From assembly GCF_902459505.1 (NCBI RefSeq), contig NC_047090.1, forward strand, positions 50,332,501-50,396,500: DNA of 64,000 bases, in the 5' to 3' direction. Shown here in pieces: positions 1 to 10,884 of the stretch. Under the pieces are notes generated by a model. That model was not told the DNA's origin. It searched no databases and worked only from the letters and a program-made list of their open reading frames with translations. This stretch comes from Geotrypetes seraphini (lineage: Eukaryota; Chordata; Amphibia; Gymnophiona; Dermophiidae). Made by a program: the position numbers and the translations under genes. Numbering within the stretch: the first letter of the stretch is position 1; each line of letters begins with the position of its first letter.

Positions 1-1070
1 GACATTGATATGCGAACATTTCTTAAGAAAGAACATTTCATGGGGTGTCATAAATTTTTACATGACTGTACATGTAAACGCCATGATTTTATAAGTATGG
101 GTAGTCATTTAAAATGAATGTTGTTCACATGGGGCCTGATTTAATATATGGTACCTAAAAATTGTTGCCAATCAGAATGGCACTTAACATGATTCTATAA
201 AAGGCATATGCTATATATATATATATAAAAATCATGTTTAGTGGCCGTATGCATCACTAACATTTAGGCCAAGAAAAACCAGGCCAAAATTTGTGCATGG
301 ATTGGGTATATTCTATAACAATGCACTTAACTTTTAGCTGTGCCCATGATTCTCCCATGCTCCTCTCCTAGCCATGCCCCCTTTTAACATTTGTGCAAAG
401 AACTGATGCACACCATTTTATAGAATGTGCCTACCAAGTTGGACACATAACTTCTAATTAGTGTTAATTAAGGTATGTTTGCCAATTTTTGGCAGCAATT
501 GGCTTGTTAAACAATTAAGTTGTGTGGACACCAATTTGCATGTACAACTTTAGGATGCCATATATATAATGTGACAATAGTGTGCACTTTTCACAATGAG
601 GGCACAGTATTTGCAGAGTACTCACTTCTGCCTTAGGGGCATGCATACATGAACTAACTAGTATGCATGTATGAACCTGCTTAGGAAAGAGCACGCATTA
701 TGTGTAAGTAGTATTTCATCTTTTAAGAAAAGTACGGTAAACACTATGGGGGGCTTTTATAAATGGCACTCACAAAGAATGCTAGAAAAGTTCAGAACAC
801 ACCTTATATGGAATAGTGCTTAGGGCTTATGCCTGCTGAAAGCAGATGTAAATCCTGGTGCCCAAGTTGGGCATGGAGACCCATTATTCTATAACACTGC
901 ATGCAATGTTTTGAAATGCCTATGACCTACCCATTCCTCCTACATGGCCATGCCCTCTTGTAGGTTGCACATTATGGGATTTAGGCACCCAACACTTTAG
1001 AATAGTGCACAGATACACACATAAATCTTAATTGGTGCCCATTAATGCCAATAATTGGTTGTTAACATTG
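1..1070. other. AT-rich intergenic DNA with two diverged repeat copies
   Basis: No gene is visible. Two stretches, about 285-500 and 860-1070, share an order of phrases: a 'tctataaca' start, a block rich in 'ccatgccc', a 'tagaat' block and a 'taattggt/ttgttaac' end. They look like old copies of one interspersed repeat. The second copy seems to continue after the SINE at 1073-1305, since similar text resumes near 1310. The family is not recognised. Confidence 0.4.
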
Positions 1071-1072
1071 AA

Positions 1073-1305
1073 TTATTTATTTATTCAATTTTCTATACCG
1101 TTCTCCCAGGAGAGCTCAGAATGGTTTACATCAATTTATTCAAGTACTCAAGCATTTTTCCCCATCTGTCCTAGCCGTCGCATTTATCTAATGTACCCAT
1201 AGGATTAAGTGACTTGCCTAGGGTCAAAAGTAGTAGTGTCGGTTTGAACCCACAATCTCAGGGTGCTGAAGCTGTAGCTTTAATTACTGTGCCCTGCTCT
1301 AACAG
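1073..1305 (-). repeat. tRNA-headed SINE with LINE-like tail
   Basis: Read on the - strand it begins with a tRNA-like head containing a B-box-like stretch (GGTTCAAACC type) and continues through 'aggcaagtcacttaatcc'. It ends in 'gagaacggtatagaaaatt' followed by an (AATA)n tail. The same 3' half recurs on the + strand at 38010-38165, and the head recurs at 6222-6330 and, reversed, at 11630-11722. The shared 3' end suggests mobilisation by an L2-like LINE. It is a retroposon, not a tRNA gene. Confidence 0.75.
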
Positions 1306-1507
1306 CATATTAGCCAATTAAGTTGCATAAACATCTCAGATGCACACCCAAATCTGGGCAGCATATACAGAATCTGGGGGTAGGTGCCATATTGCATATT
1401 TGTAACAGCATTTATTTGACAATGGAATAAAACAGAAACACAAAAACATTTTGGGTGCCCATTCCTATTTACATGTACAGATGCTTCTAAAATAAGAACC
1501 ATGACCT

Positions 1508-1749
1508 ATAGAAATATTCAGTTACTGGAGCCTGAACATTGAAGGCAGCAGTTTATTATTATAAAATGAACTGATACACTTCTTGGCACAGAGGACATCC
1601 TTGATTGCAAAATTAGTCTTCATTTCTCTGAAAGAAGGAAACTCTTCTCATAAAAGGAAATTCCTTCCAGTGATGTGAGAGGGAACCACAAGCACAAAGA
1701 TGCCCTTTCAGATGGATAATGGCACAGTAAATCCATAATTAGCATCAAA
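1508..1749 (-). other. Possible last exon of an unidentified antisense gene
   Basis: On the - strand a good polypyrimidine tract and CAG acceptor (AG at 1750-1751) precede a short open stretch. In one phase it reads FDANYGFTVPLSI and then stops at 1708-1710. An AATAAA signal lies downstream at 1552-1557. This is the shape of a terminal exon with a short 3' UTR. I do not recognise the peptide, no partner exon was found, and acceptor plus AATAAA can occur by chance in AT-rich DNA. Confidence 0.15.
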
Positions 1750-2005
1750 CTGAAAAACAGGAAAAGGTGTTCATTTCAGAAGAAAGATATAACACACAAA
1801 TCCACATGGAGAATGTGCTGTGATATTCTATATAGGGGAGAACTGACTTATTTTCAGAATAGATTTAAAAGCAAACCTTTAGAACTAAACATATGGAAAT
1901 ACTTACTGCTAAATGCCTATAAATGGGACATTTGTGTATTATGAAAAAAGCACATGAATAACATATTCCACAACTGTACCAGGATAAGTGAATTATAAAG
2001 AGATT

Positions 2006-2190
2006 AGGTTCTTACCTTGCTAATATCTTTTCCAGTAGGTAGGTGTGTCATTCTGGACAAGCGGGTTACCTCTCCATGGTCACAAGTCTGTGCAGAAGGA
2101 ATCTACTCCTGATTTTTTCTGTAGCTCTCCTACTTCACTGGAAGCGCTACTGCCATCTACAGTTAGTCCCCAAGCAAGCAAGAGCTGTAC
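2006..2190 (+). mobile_element. DIRS-like terminal repeat fragment (fossil)
   Basis: This stretch aligns with the reverse complement of about 34510-34692. Its part around 2094-2170 also matches 38625-38700 in the same orientation ('gaaggaatctactc', 'tacttcactgg', 'ccacctgcagtt'-like text). Those two sites border DIRS copies, so this is read as a stray terminus of the same family. No coding part is attached. Confidence 0.5.
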
Positions 2191-2279
2191 CGAAATTAGG
2201 TCAAGTAGGGAAATGGGAAAAACCTCCCCAACTAATAAGTCTGTTCTGCTCAAAACAAGTAACATATGAACTATGAGCA

Positions 2280-3380
2280 ATTAAACAGAGCAACAAAGAT
2301 GCCAGCAGAAACATTAAAGGAGCTCAAATCATTGAGCAGCCACCAAAAGCTTTATAATTTTTGCATGGCCAGACATAGAACAAAAATAGACTTGAGTCCC
2401 ATGTGAGAAATGAAATTACTAATATATTTCTAATAGTGCTAATTATTGCAAGGCATCATAAAAGTGTTCACACACACTTTAAGAAAAAGGGTAGCATATA
2501 TCCATAACCACAGGTAATCCATGAATTGAATAAAGAACTGATAAAGAGTCAATTAATACAAAAAGGTAATACCTCATATTCCAGTAGAGGGAATAACCCA
2601 AGGATGTCACATGAGCGGCAAGCATGTAAGGGAAGGAGTAGTGGCCCAAATATGGGCAATTGTAAATAGGGTCGGAGGTCTGGAGAATAAGAGTAATGGG
2701 AGAGGTAATTAGGGGCGAAGAGATAGAAAGCAGCTAAGAAAACATTTGTTAACTGTCCTTGCTCCAGCCAATGAGCGAGCAGGCAGGCAGGAGGGGCTAA
2801 GAAAAGTTTGTTCTAACTATAAAACTAATGGATGTATTGATCTGTGTGTCTACCTTGCCATTTGTGTGTATTTTGGGCACCTTTTCTGGTTGAGGGAGGG
2901 GGGTCCAGGAATGATGGGGAAATGTCAGGGGATCCAGGGATGTTTGGAGGGGGGGGGGGGGTAGGGCTCAACAGCTCTTTTTTTATTTGGTTAATTTGGA
3001 GGTGTTATTCCTCAGCCAAGATCAGCATATGGAAAGCACTCAATGCACTGTTTGCTTCCCCCATGTTTGGGAGGGAGGGAGGGCAGTGACCACTGGGGGA
3101 GTAAGGGGGGTATCATTATCCGCAGGGCAGTGACAAAAGGGGCTTCTGCTCCTACTCTGATCTTCAACTTCCACCTCACCGTGAAAAGCTGGGATCCAGG
3201 TTCATCACTTTCTACTTGCTCTTTGGACGAGCTGAGAGCTGCTGCACTTCACCAGTTGCTTTCAGCAGTAATGTAGTGGGGTCTATTGGAATAAAAGTAC
3301 ATAATTTAGGTCAAAACATTCAAAGGTTCTGCAACATAAGACGTATACCTCAGCAGTAGGACCTCGTTTTTCCTTTCCGC
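2280..3380. other. Intergenic DNA, no gene seen
   Basis: No exon-like or clearly repetitive structure was recognised. There is a run of Gs near 2948-2960 and a purine-rich stretch near 2890-3110. The small open frames here have no family features. Confidence 0.4.
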
Positions 3381-3514
3381 ATAAACCATTGGCTGTTCTC
3401 TGATTTTCTCTAATTTAGAGCTTTTTGTTCCTTCCATGAACACCGACGCTGACTTCAATTTTTGCCTTCGCCATCTTTAATTTGTCCAAATAGTCTTACC
3501 GTAGTTGCTGCAAG
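3380..3514 (+). promoter_or_regulatory. MRPS35: Likely MRPS35 promoter and 5' UTR, TATA-less
   Basis: No TATA box sits just upstream of the start codon. An inverted YY1-type core GCCATCTT lies at 3470-3477, and a forward CAAGATGGCT overlaps the ATG at 3511-3520. Such sites around the start are common in TATA-less promoters of nuclear genes for mitochondrial proteins (established knowledge). CpG becomes more frequent from here to about 4030. The transcription start itself cannot be placed from sequence alone. Confidence 0.5.
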
Positions 3515-3671
3515 ATGGCTACTTGCACACGGGTGCCGATCTCTATGTCACCCTGGCAGCTGCTGCTACTAAGGCGGCAATTTTTCATTGCTTTGAATTC
3601 GCCAGTGGGAATCCGCAGGTATTCTACTGCCTTATTCCCTCGCGGTACTAATACTGCCGGCAGAAACAGAG
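3515..3671 (+). CDS. MRPS35: MRPS35 exon 1 (mitochondrial ribosomal protein S35, N-terminus)
   Basis: MRPS35 is a metazoan protein of the small subunit of the mitochondrial ribosome, made in the cytosol and imported. This exon codes 52 full codons plus one base. The peptide opens MATCTRVPISMSPWQLLLL and is rich in Arg, Leu and Ser with almost no acidic residues, as expected for a cleavable mitochondrial presequence; RRYSTALFPR lies near residues 34-43. The start has a good context (A at -3, G at +4), though an internal Met at codon 11 is possible. The donor is ACAGAG|GTGAGC with GT at 3672-3673, leaving phase 1, which fits exon 2. The presequence is poorly conserved, so the call rests on position, splice phase and the diagnostic exons 2 and 3. 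Intron 1 is about 21 kb. Confidence 0.8.
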
Positions 3672-4090
3672 GTGAGCGTTCCGCAGTTACTCGGAAAGGA
3701 GTATTGAGATATTAGTGTAATAGTACAAGAGAAGGAAGCTTTTTGCGTTATCATATTGAACGGACAATATTATGAAAACATTCATTTTTCCCGAAAAAGG
3801 GGCGGGAGGGAGGGAGGGAGGGGTGCTCGAGTTTGCGATTGACTTTACCCCAAACGGCAGATCTATCTGTCTCGTATCAGCCTAGTGTCCTTTGTACGAC
3901 AGCTAAGTTTCTTATTGCAATGAAAATTGATGTAAGCGGGCACACGACCCCGCGCTCGGGGAAGGAGACGTGGGGGTTTGTGTGGGGGCGGGGTTGAAAG
4001 TGGATTAGGGCAAGACTAGGGGCGGAATGGAACGGGTGGGCCAGGTGTCCTCTTTTTTTTTAAAAAAAAGGAAATCTGGTAATCCTAGGC

Positions 4091-4284
4091 CAGGGGTAGG
4101 CAATTCCGGGCCTCGAGAGCCACAAGCAGGTTAGATTTTCAGGATATCCACAATAAATATGCATGAGATAGATTTGCATCTCAAGGAGGCAGTGCATGCA
4201 AATCCATGCCATACATATTCATTGTGGATATCCTGAAAACCTGACCTGCCTGTGGCTCTTGAGGACCGGAATTGCCTACCCCTG
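4091..4284. mobile_element. Short hAT MITE with 8-bp target duplication
   Basis: Starts CAGGGGTAGGCAATTCCGG and ends in the inverted form CCGGAATTGCCTACCCCTG. The body is largely palindromic, with 'caggatatccacaa' and its mirror. Flanks are tcctaggc (4083-4090) and ccctaggc (4285-4292), an 8-bp duplication with one mismatch. Length 194 bp, no coding capacity. Confidence 0.88.
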
Positions 4285-4610
4285 CCCTAGGCAAGTCACT
4301 TAACACTTACCAGACGTCCAGGAAAACCCGGACATGTCTTCTTTTTAAAGGACTGTTGGGGAGCCCGGAGGGATTTCCAAAAGCCGGCAGTTTGTCCAGG
4401 TTTTGGTAGTTCTGAGCTCGGAGGCTGCATCTGGAAGCTTTTGTGCATGCATGGCCGTCGCCTAGTGATATCATTGTACCAACGTCTGTGCATGTGCAAA
4501 GGCTTTTAAATGCGGCCTTTGACTTTGGGGATTTTTCTGTGGAGGCGGCCTCTTTTTTTGAAGAGGAACTCTGGCAACCCTATTCATTGCCCCAGATACA
4601 AAATAAGTAC

Positions 4611-6120
4611 CAAATTTTTTGCTCCATAAGACACACTTTTTTCCCCCAAAAAAGTGGGTGGAATTAAGGGTGTGTCTTATGAAGCGAATACCACAAACCC
4701 ACCCCTCCTCTTCCCTCCCCTCCCCTTTTTGTACTCCCGGTCCAGCGCTGACAGGGGAGACTATTTGCAACCCTCACGAGTTCGCTCAGACCGCAACCAC
4801 CAACCAGGATACACTGCAGCTCCCGAAGGAAAGCGCTTCCTTTATGTGACCACCTGTCACAAGAAGCTGCCTCCCTATCACCAACCTGCCAGGCCTCCAG
4901 CCTTACCCTTGCTGGCTCACTCTGCAGCGTTGGCACCTCTGATTGGCTCCATCTATATCACCTCTTTTGTCAGCCAATGGCAGAGCGCTGCGTGCTTGGA
5001 TCAAAGAAGGCTGCCCGGAGCCTGAGAACGGGTGTCCTGAGTTAGGTGGCAGCGGCCTTCCTTACCCTGGAGTCCGGGGAGGTGTGCTGGGCCTGCCCGG
5101 ACACTTGACCTCCAACACGGATCACAGCAAGCAGTTTTGTTAGAGGAGTGTCAAGTTTCTGGGGAGGTGAGCAAGGAGCTTGTACCGGGGGCGAGTGGAT
5201 GAACTGCTGTCGGGCCTGGGGATGAGGTAGGGATCACCTGCCTCTTGGAACTGCTCAGGTCACCATTGAGTTTTAACAGACATGGCCGGGTATCGTGGGA
5301 CCTTTTGGGTTCTATTTTTAGGGTGGGTTGATTTGTGCTTTTTACTGGAGGGGAGGAGGAGTAGGAATGTATGGGGAGGATGGGACTCTGACTTCTGTAG
5401 CAACAACAATAAAGGACACGGCAGTGGCAGGTCATCATCAAAGGTCCACATGAGCAGGGCCAGTGCAAGACCTTAACTATCCTAGGAGAATCTTCAGCCT
5501 TCCTCCTCCCCCTTCCAGTTAACTTCAGGGCCCCTGACATGTTCATAAACTCAGAATCATGATCACTTCAATGTCTCACCTCCCAGAACAATCCCTGTAA
5601 AAATGCATAAATGGATATCGTACTGTTTAATATTAGACTCGGAGGCAGCTCGCTTATACAGAATTCCATGTACAATGAGGGTTGCCACCTTCCCCCAGGT
5701 CAACTGAACAGGGTGATCCACACCAGGTTTTGTCCCGTTGCATGTATGGGATCGTAGTTCTCATATTGCTCATGGACTTCCAGAATGTCAGAACTACAGA
5801 TCTCTGCATGTCATGGCGCAAAACCAAATCTGCCTGCTTGCCCTGTCCCTGCCTGCCAGCTACTAGGCCTACCTGCCCTGTGCCCTGTCTCAGCCTGTCC
5901 TGTATCCTGTCCCAGCCTACCACTAGACCACCAGAGGGGGGACAGGGTACACAGCCTGGCAGGGAAGGGGGGGGGCAAGGGGCAGAGCTTGGCAAGGAGT
6001 GTGGGGTTGGGTGTAGAGCCTGGCAGGGAGAATTTGGTTCAGAATGTTTTTTCTTGTTTTCCTCCTCTAAATCTAGGGTGCATCTAATGGTCAGGTGCGT
6101 CTTATGGAACGAAAAATACG
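4611..6120. mobile_element. Non-autonomous DNA transposon, CCATAAGACRCAC-type termini
   Basis: The left end 'gctccataagacacac' mirrors the right end 'gcgtcttatggaacg'. GTAC lies on both sides (4607-4610 and 6121-6124), either a 4-bp target duplication or part of the terminus. Inside are G/C-rich stretches and a CCTGCC-type minisatellite (about 5830-5930). The open frames here are low-complexity and not credible as genes. The superfamily is uncertain. Confidence 0.65.
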
Positions 6121-6221
6121 GTACCTTCCAAAAATGTATAAAACCAGCTTGATTGCAACCACATAGAAAAAGTGGTATATCAAGAACCAGTAAAGAACCA
6201 ATCCCCTTTACCTTTGAGGTG

Positions 6222-6330
6222 AGGAGTGGCCTAGTGTTAGAGCTGCTGCCTTAGCACCCTGAGGTTGTGTGATCAAATCCCAGCACTGCTCCTGGGCAAA
6301 CTCGCTTAATCCTCCTTTCTAATGCAATGT
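6222..6330 (+). repeat. SINE head (tRNA-like) fragment
   Basis: 'gaggagtggcctagtgtta' followed by 'ttagcaccctgaggttgtg' and a B-box-like 'gatcaaatcccagc' match the heads of the SINEs at 1073-1305 and 11630-11722. It ends where the MITE at 6336 begins. It has no tRNA-like 3' half. Confidence 0.65.
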
Positions 6331-6335
6331 ATCTA

Positions 6336-6676
6336 CACTTCTCCCTCCGTATTCACTGTGATAAGTGATTAACAGACCTACAAATACAGAAAAACAGCGA
6401 ATAACTTTTTCATATGTTATTTGCTGTTTTCTATTAAAAACCATCGGGAGTATGGTGAAACCGCGAATAACATGATGGGAGATCTGGCCTGTTCCTGAAG
6501 GAGAGGCAAAACACAGTGAAGAAACTGCTGGGAATTGGCAATTTTCTCTGTAAATGCTTGGAATCAGCGATTTCTCTATGCAAGCTGATGTAATTTGGGG
6601 GAAGGAGCCAGCAAGCTAAAAACCGCGAATAATCAAAACCGTGATTGCTGAAACCGTGAATATGGAGAGAGAAGTG
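6336..6676. mobile_element. MITE with CACTTCTCYCTCCRTATTC termini
   Basis: The left terminus CACTTCTCCCTCCGTATTC is mirrored by GAATATGGAGAGAGAAGTG on the right. Repeated 'accgcgaata' phrases lie inside near both ends. A TA precedes the left end, so a Tc1/mariner (Tigger-like) derivative is plausible, but a matching right-hand TA is not clear. About 341 bp, non-coding. Confidence 0.65.
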
Positions 6677-6779
6677 TTAATTTTGGGGACACTTCTAAAA
6701 TGTATTGGCCAGCCATGTCTCATACCATGTCTCAAGCAGAATATATATTCACTGTAATGCTATATTATATTCTTCTCCC

Positions 6780-7738
6780 CCCTCAAAATATCATGTTTAA
6801 GGGGAGGAGGGTAAGAAGGAAGGGAGGGAGAAGGGGTACTGCTGGACAAGGTGGAGGTAAAAGGAAGGGAGAAGAGGTGCTGCTGGACCTGGCAGAAAGG
6901 GAGAGAAGGGAAAGGTGCTACACACTGGAGGGGAGGGTGAGTTGGTGCATGGGGAGAAAGCATGTTGGGTTGGGGGGTGCAAAGGAGGGATGCCACTGAG
7001 GGAAGAGGCAAGGACAGAGAAAGAAAGCATGCAGGAGGCAGAAAGTGTTGGACTCATGGAGAGGGCAAGATGGATGGGGAGAGTAGAAAAGAGGGAAGGA
7101 GAAATGTTACACTGGGGAAGGGGGAGAGGGCAGAGAGTGAAAAGTTGGAATCATGGAGGGAGAGAGAGAGATGTTGTTTGGTTGATGGAAGGAGGATCAG
7201 AGGAGAAGCAAGCAGGAGGAAGGGAGAAAAAAATGTTGGACTGATGGAAAGGAGGGAGAAATGTTGGACTGGGAGGGGGGCCAGAAAGGAGGAAGGGAAG
7301 GAAGATGGACTGCAGGGGGAAGAAAGGAGGAAGAGAAAGAGAAATGTTACATTGGGGGGAAGGGGAGAGATGTCAGACCATGGAAATAGGGAGGGACGGA
7401 GAGAGAGATAGGAAGGGAAGGTAAGACATGTTAACGTAGATTTTGAGAAGAAAACAGAAAAAAGGGAAAAATTGAATGAAGTTAATGCCAAAGATGGATG
7501 CAAGGCAGAACATGAAGATGGAGAGTAAAACAGTTAAAGGACAAGAAGGCCCTGGAAACATAGTTAAAAGCACAGAAAAATGAAGTCACCAGACAACAAA
7601 GGTAGGGAAAATGATTCTATTTTCAATATAGTGATTGAAATGTGTCAGTTCTGAGAAAGAAAAGATGTTAAATGTTAACTGTGAGGGCCGAAGGTAAAAT
7701 AGCTTGGAGGGTATTTGGAGGGCTGCAGAAAAAATAGT
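6780..7738 (+). mobile_element. Purine-rich hAT-like element, left part
   Basis: A long GGGAGAAGG-type tract is followed by 'agacaacaaaggtagggaaa', then 'tttcaatatagtgattgaaa' and 'tgtgtcagttctgagaa' (7590-7660). The same succession occurs in the hAT at 44880-46071, so this is a related copy. Its right part resumes at 15644, because a retrovirus inserted at 7738. The long frames on both strands here are products of the biased composition. The left boundary is unclear. Confidence 0.6.
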
Positions 7739-8203
7739 TGAAAGGAAAGGATAGGTTTTCTGTCTCTGTCTATGAAAGGACACATTTTAAGTTTTCTGTC
7801 TCTGTCCATGCTGGAAGTAATCAAATGTAGAATGTTGGGTGTTTACTCTCTTAATGGTTTGGGAAGAGGTCATTTAATTTATGTTAACTAGGTTAGTTGT
7901 CTGAGACATGAAGGCTCAACCCCCCACAGCTCTTAACACCTTTAAGATTTAAACAATGAAGTATATATCCTGCTCACGCACCCCCTCCCCTCTCTTGTCC
8001 ATCCCCCTTTTTCTGTGATGGTTACCACTGACCCATGTGAAAGGATATATAACTGAATGTATTCTGGAAATAAAACAGATAATTTCTTTGGGCCTTCTGT
8101 GAATCCTTCTTACCTAAGGAAATTGCCTCCGGACGTCTGTAATAGATGATAGAATGTTTTGCAGAACGATTTCGGGACCAAGAAACGGATCTTGTTCGTT
8201 TCA
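7739..8203 (+). repeat. 5' LTR
   Basis: Opens TGAAAGGAAAGG and closes in CA. It carries an AATAAA-type signal ('ggaaataaaacag') in its right half. It pairs with 15179-15643 along its whole length with about four transitions. Confidence 0.92.
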
Positions 8204-8205
8204 AT

Positions 8206-8225
8206 TTGGGGGCTACGTCCGTGAT
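8206..8225 (+). other. Primer-binding-like site next to the 5' LTR
   Basis: The stretch 'ttgggggctacgtccgtgat' lies just inside the LTR. It resembles the TGGGGGCTCGTCC type used by retroviruses primed by tRNA-Pro. The assignment is a family comparison, not a measured match. Confidence 0.5.
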
Positions 8226-8756
8226 GGACTTGACATTACCAATATTTTGTGAGTATTTCTGAATTTTGAATTCTGTTCTTTAATACTCACAGGTATTGGC
8301 ATCATGTTCCAACCCTTTATTTAAATTGTAGGGTTTTCGGTAAACCCGCCGCGGTTACTGTCCTTTTGGCAAGGACAAATATTAATGTGGAGTTTTCGGT
8401 AAATTCCCGCCGCGAAAATAAGCAGCTGCCATTCTTTCGGGAAGAATGAAATTAAGTGAAGACTTTTGGAAAGTCTCTATTGTGGAGTTATAGAAACGTC
8501 TGCACATTCTGTCATCTGTACCATTCTTTGCATGCGCTTTTCTCTTCTATCGCTTAGATAAGATTTTATAGAGTATAAGATTATATTGTATATTATTAAT
8601 GTACCTCGCTTATAAGGTAAGGTAAGCGAAAATTTCTGCATTGTTATATTGTTTTTTATTGAAAAAATTCCTGCATTGTGATATTGTTTTCTAATGGGTC
8701 ATAAAGGCACTTAGGATTCTCCACCTCCTAGACAGATGAGACTTTGTTTGCTTCAG

Positions 8757-9960
8757 TAATAATAATAATAATGGTAATAACTTTATTCTTCTATACCGCC
8801 ACAATCTTGCGACTTCTAGGCGGTTTACATTTAAGAGAGGTGAACATTCAGCGATTTACAATATGTGGAGGGAGTACAGAGTACAGAGACTATTAGGAAT
8901 CAAAATTACAAAATATAATGTTTGCTAAGAATTTCGGAGCTGACCTGTAAAAAAAAAAAAAATCACAGCTTTCCTGAAAAAAAAAAAAAAAAAAAGGGAA
9001 AAAATTACAATGTACAGTTTGTTTAGAGATTCAGAAACAGCACGAATTAGGATTTCAGAGAACATTGTGAAAAGAAAGAGTGCTTGGTGAGGTTCTGTTT
9101 AGGTGATGTATCTGTCCAATAGGGTAGTTTTTATGAGTTTTCTAAAAGGCATTGTAGGTCAGTTCGGCTTTATTAATGTGACTGTCTAGCCAATGTTGTT
9201 GTTTAGCTGCTTGGAGCATGAAGGTTCTGTCCAGAAAGGTTTTGTATTTACAATTGGCTATGCTTGGGTATGCAAAAAAAAAAAAAAAAAAAAAGATAGC
9301 TGTTTCTGGTTTGTCTTGTTGGGTTGTGGATTGCAAAGTGGGTTTGTAGATACATAGGTGCTGGTCCCCAAACTAGCTTGAAACATATGCAGGAGAACTT
9401 GAATAATATTCTTGCCTCAACTGACAGCCAGTGCAGTGGTTTGTGGTGGGGATGACATGGTAATTCTTTTTTAATCCATATATCAAGCGGACAGCTGAGT
9501 TCTGAATGATACCCAAATAAACGATAGTCCAGGGTAGAAAGCACTAGTGATTGCACTAGTAATCTAAACGATAGTGGGTCGAAGTATTTTTTGATGGTCT
9601 TTAATCTCCATAACATCGTGAAACATTTTGTTGCCACAATATTCGTGTGTTCAACCATAGTGAGGTGTGTGTGTCCAATGTGACTCCAATATTTTTATTG
9701 TGTTGGTAATTGGGTAATCATGGTCTTTTATATGTAGCGTTGAATTGGCAATTTTATCCGTTGGGCTTGCAAGGAAGATTTTTGTTTTTTTCTGTGTTAA
9801 GTTTCAGTTTGAAGTTGCTTGTCCAATGTTCTATTTCAGTCATTATATGAGTAATGTATTTTGAGATTTCATTTGTTATGCTGTTAGGATGGAGATGTCG
9901 TCTGCATATATGTATTAGATCAGGTTTGGTTTTTGCAGTGGGTGTCCTAGAGCTGATTCT
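8757..9960 (-). mobile_element. L2-like LINE, 3' part
   Basis: The 3' end lies at the left: an (AATA/TAA)n tail, then 'ctttattcttctataccgcc' and 'cttctaggcggtttac'. Further right the - strand encodes the end of a reverse transcriptase ORF: a WRLKTIKKYFDPLSFRLLVQS-like stretch, LSTLDY and HPHHKPLHWLSVEARILFKF, the typical C-terminal block of L2/CR1-group LINEs. The tail pattern matches 18137, 19294, 39578 and 55469. It is 5'-truncated, with frame breaks and A-rich slippage near 9270-9295. It lies inside the retrovirus, so it is younger than it. Confidence 0.75.
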
Positions 9961-10134
9961 GTGGCAGTCTTTGTCCTTTGTTGTAGTGACAAGCAGGCTG
10001 ACTAGTTTTCAGCACTGTTTGTAGGCCGGCTGAGAACTTTTCAGCAGCTTGTCTTTCCCGTATGTGTTTGCACTGCTTATAGGTTTAAATTTCTGCCGTT
10101 TCTTGTGCTGTGTTGCCGGAAAGAAAAGAAAAAA

Positions 10135-10870
10135 AATAAAAAATAAAATAAAAAATAAATTCCGTTTTAGGTTTCATTTCAGGTTTGTTTGAGGAACTTA
10201 CCGAAACAAAATGAAAAAGGGTAGAAATACATTTGTGTAATTATTAAAACAGACAGTCAGAAAGGCATATATTTAAAAACAAAGCAAAACAAATTATAAT
10301 GAAAAAGAAAGAGAGAAGGATGAAAACAAAAGGGAGGAAACAAAAAATAAATAATCTAGCACTTTGTAGAAAAGATTAAAATGAATAAGAAAAGCAAGGA
10401 GCAAAGTCCCATTACAGTCCTTAAAAGGACTATTATACTCCAAATGCGTCTTTAAAAAGAAAGGCCTTCAAGCTAGTTTTAAATTTATCAAGTGATGAAC
10501 TTTATTAGTATGCACGGTGCCAAGGTGTCTTAAAGAGGGAATGGATAACAGGTTTTGATAAGAAGAATGTAATGTGCGATGTAGGTTGTGGGAGATTAAT
10601 AACCTGTTGATGAAATCAGGTAGACCGGAAGCTATGGTTTTATGTATCAGTAACATTATTTTATAAGTAAATCAATGATCTATGGGAAGCCAATGGGAGT
10701 TAATCAAAAGTGGTGTGACATGATCAAATTTTTGAGCTTTTAAGGTGAAATGATTTTAATGACAGTATTTTGAATAATTTGGAGGCAATTGTCTTAAAGA
10801 GGGTCAGGATAAATTAACTTTAATTAATACAGGGGCCAGAATTAGTTTTACAGATAGAGCAAGAAAAATA
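10135..10870 (-). mobile_element. L2-like LINE fragment, second family
   Basis: An A-rich tail near 10130-10160 is followed on the - strand by codons for the end of an L2-type ORF2, including a frame with MLLIHKTIASGLPDFINRLL. 'ggccttcaagctagttttaa' and 'gccaatgggagttaatc' are phrases seen in other L2 3' regions here. Heavily decayed. Confidence 0.5.
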
Positions 10871-10884
10871 TGGAAATTTGTGAG

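Noticed and set aside
4471-6152. Frames of 90-156 codons
   Set aside because: They lie in the 4611-6120 transposon and its surroundings, cross terminus sequence and consist of low-complexity or minisatellite codons.
6760-7503. Several 80-150-codon frames on both strands
   Set aside because: The DNA is a purine-rich tract of a hAT-like element; its bias suppresses stops. The proteins are Arg/Glu/Gly or Ser/Pro repeats without family features.
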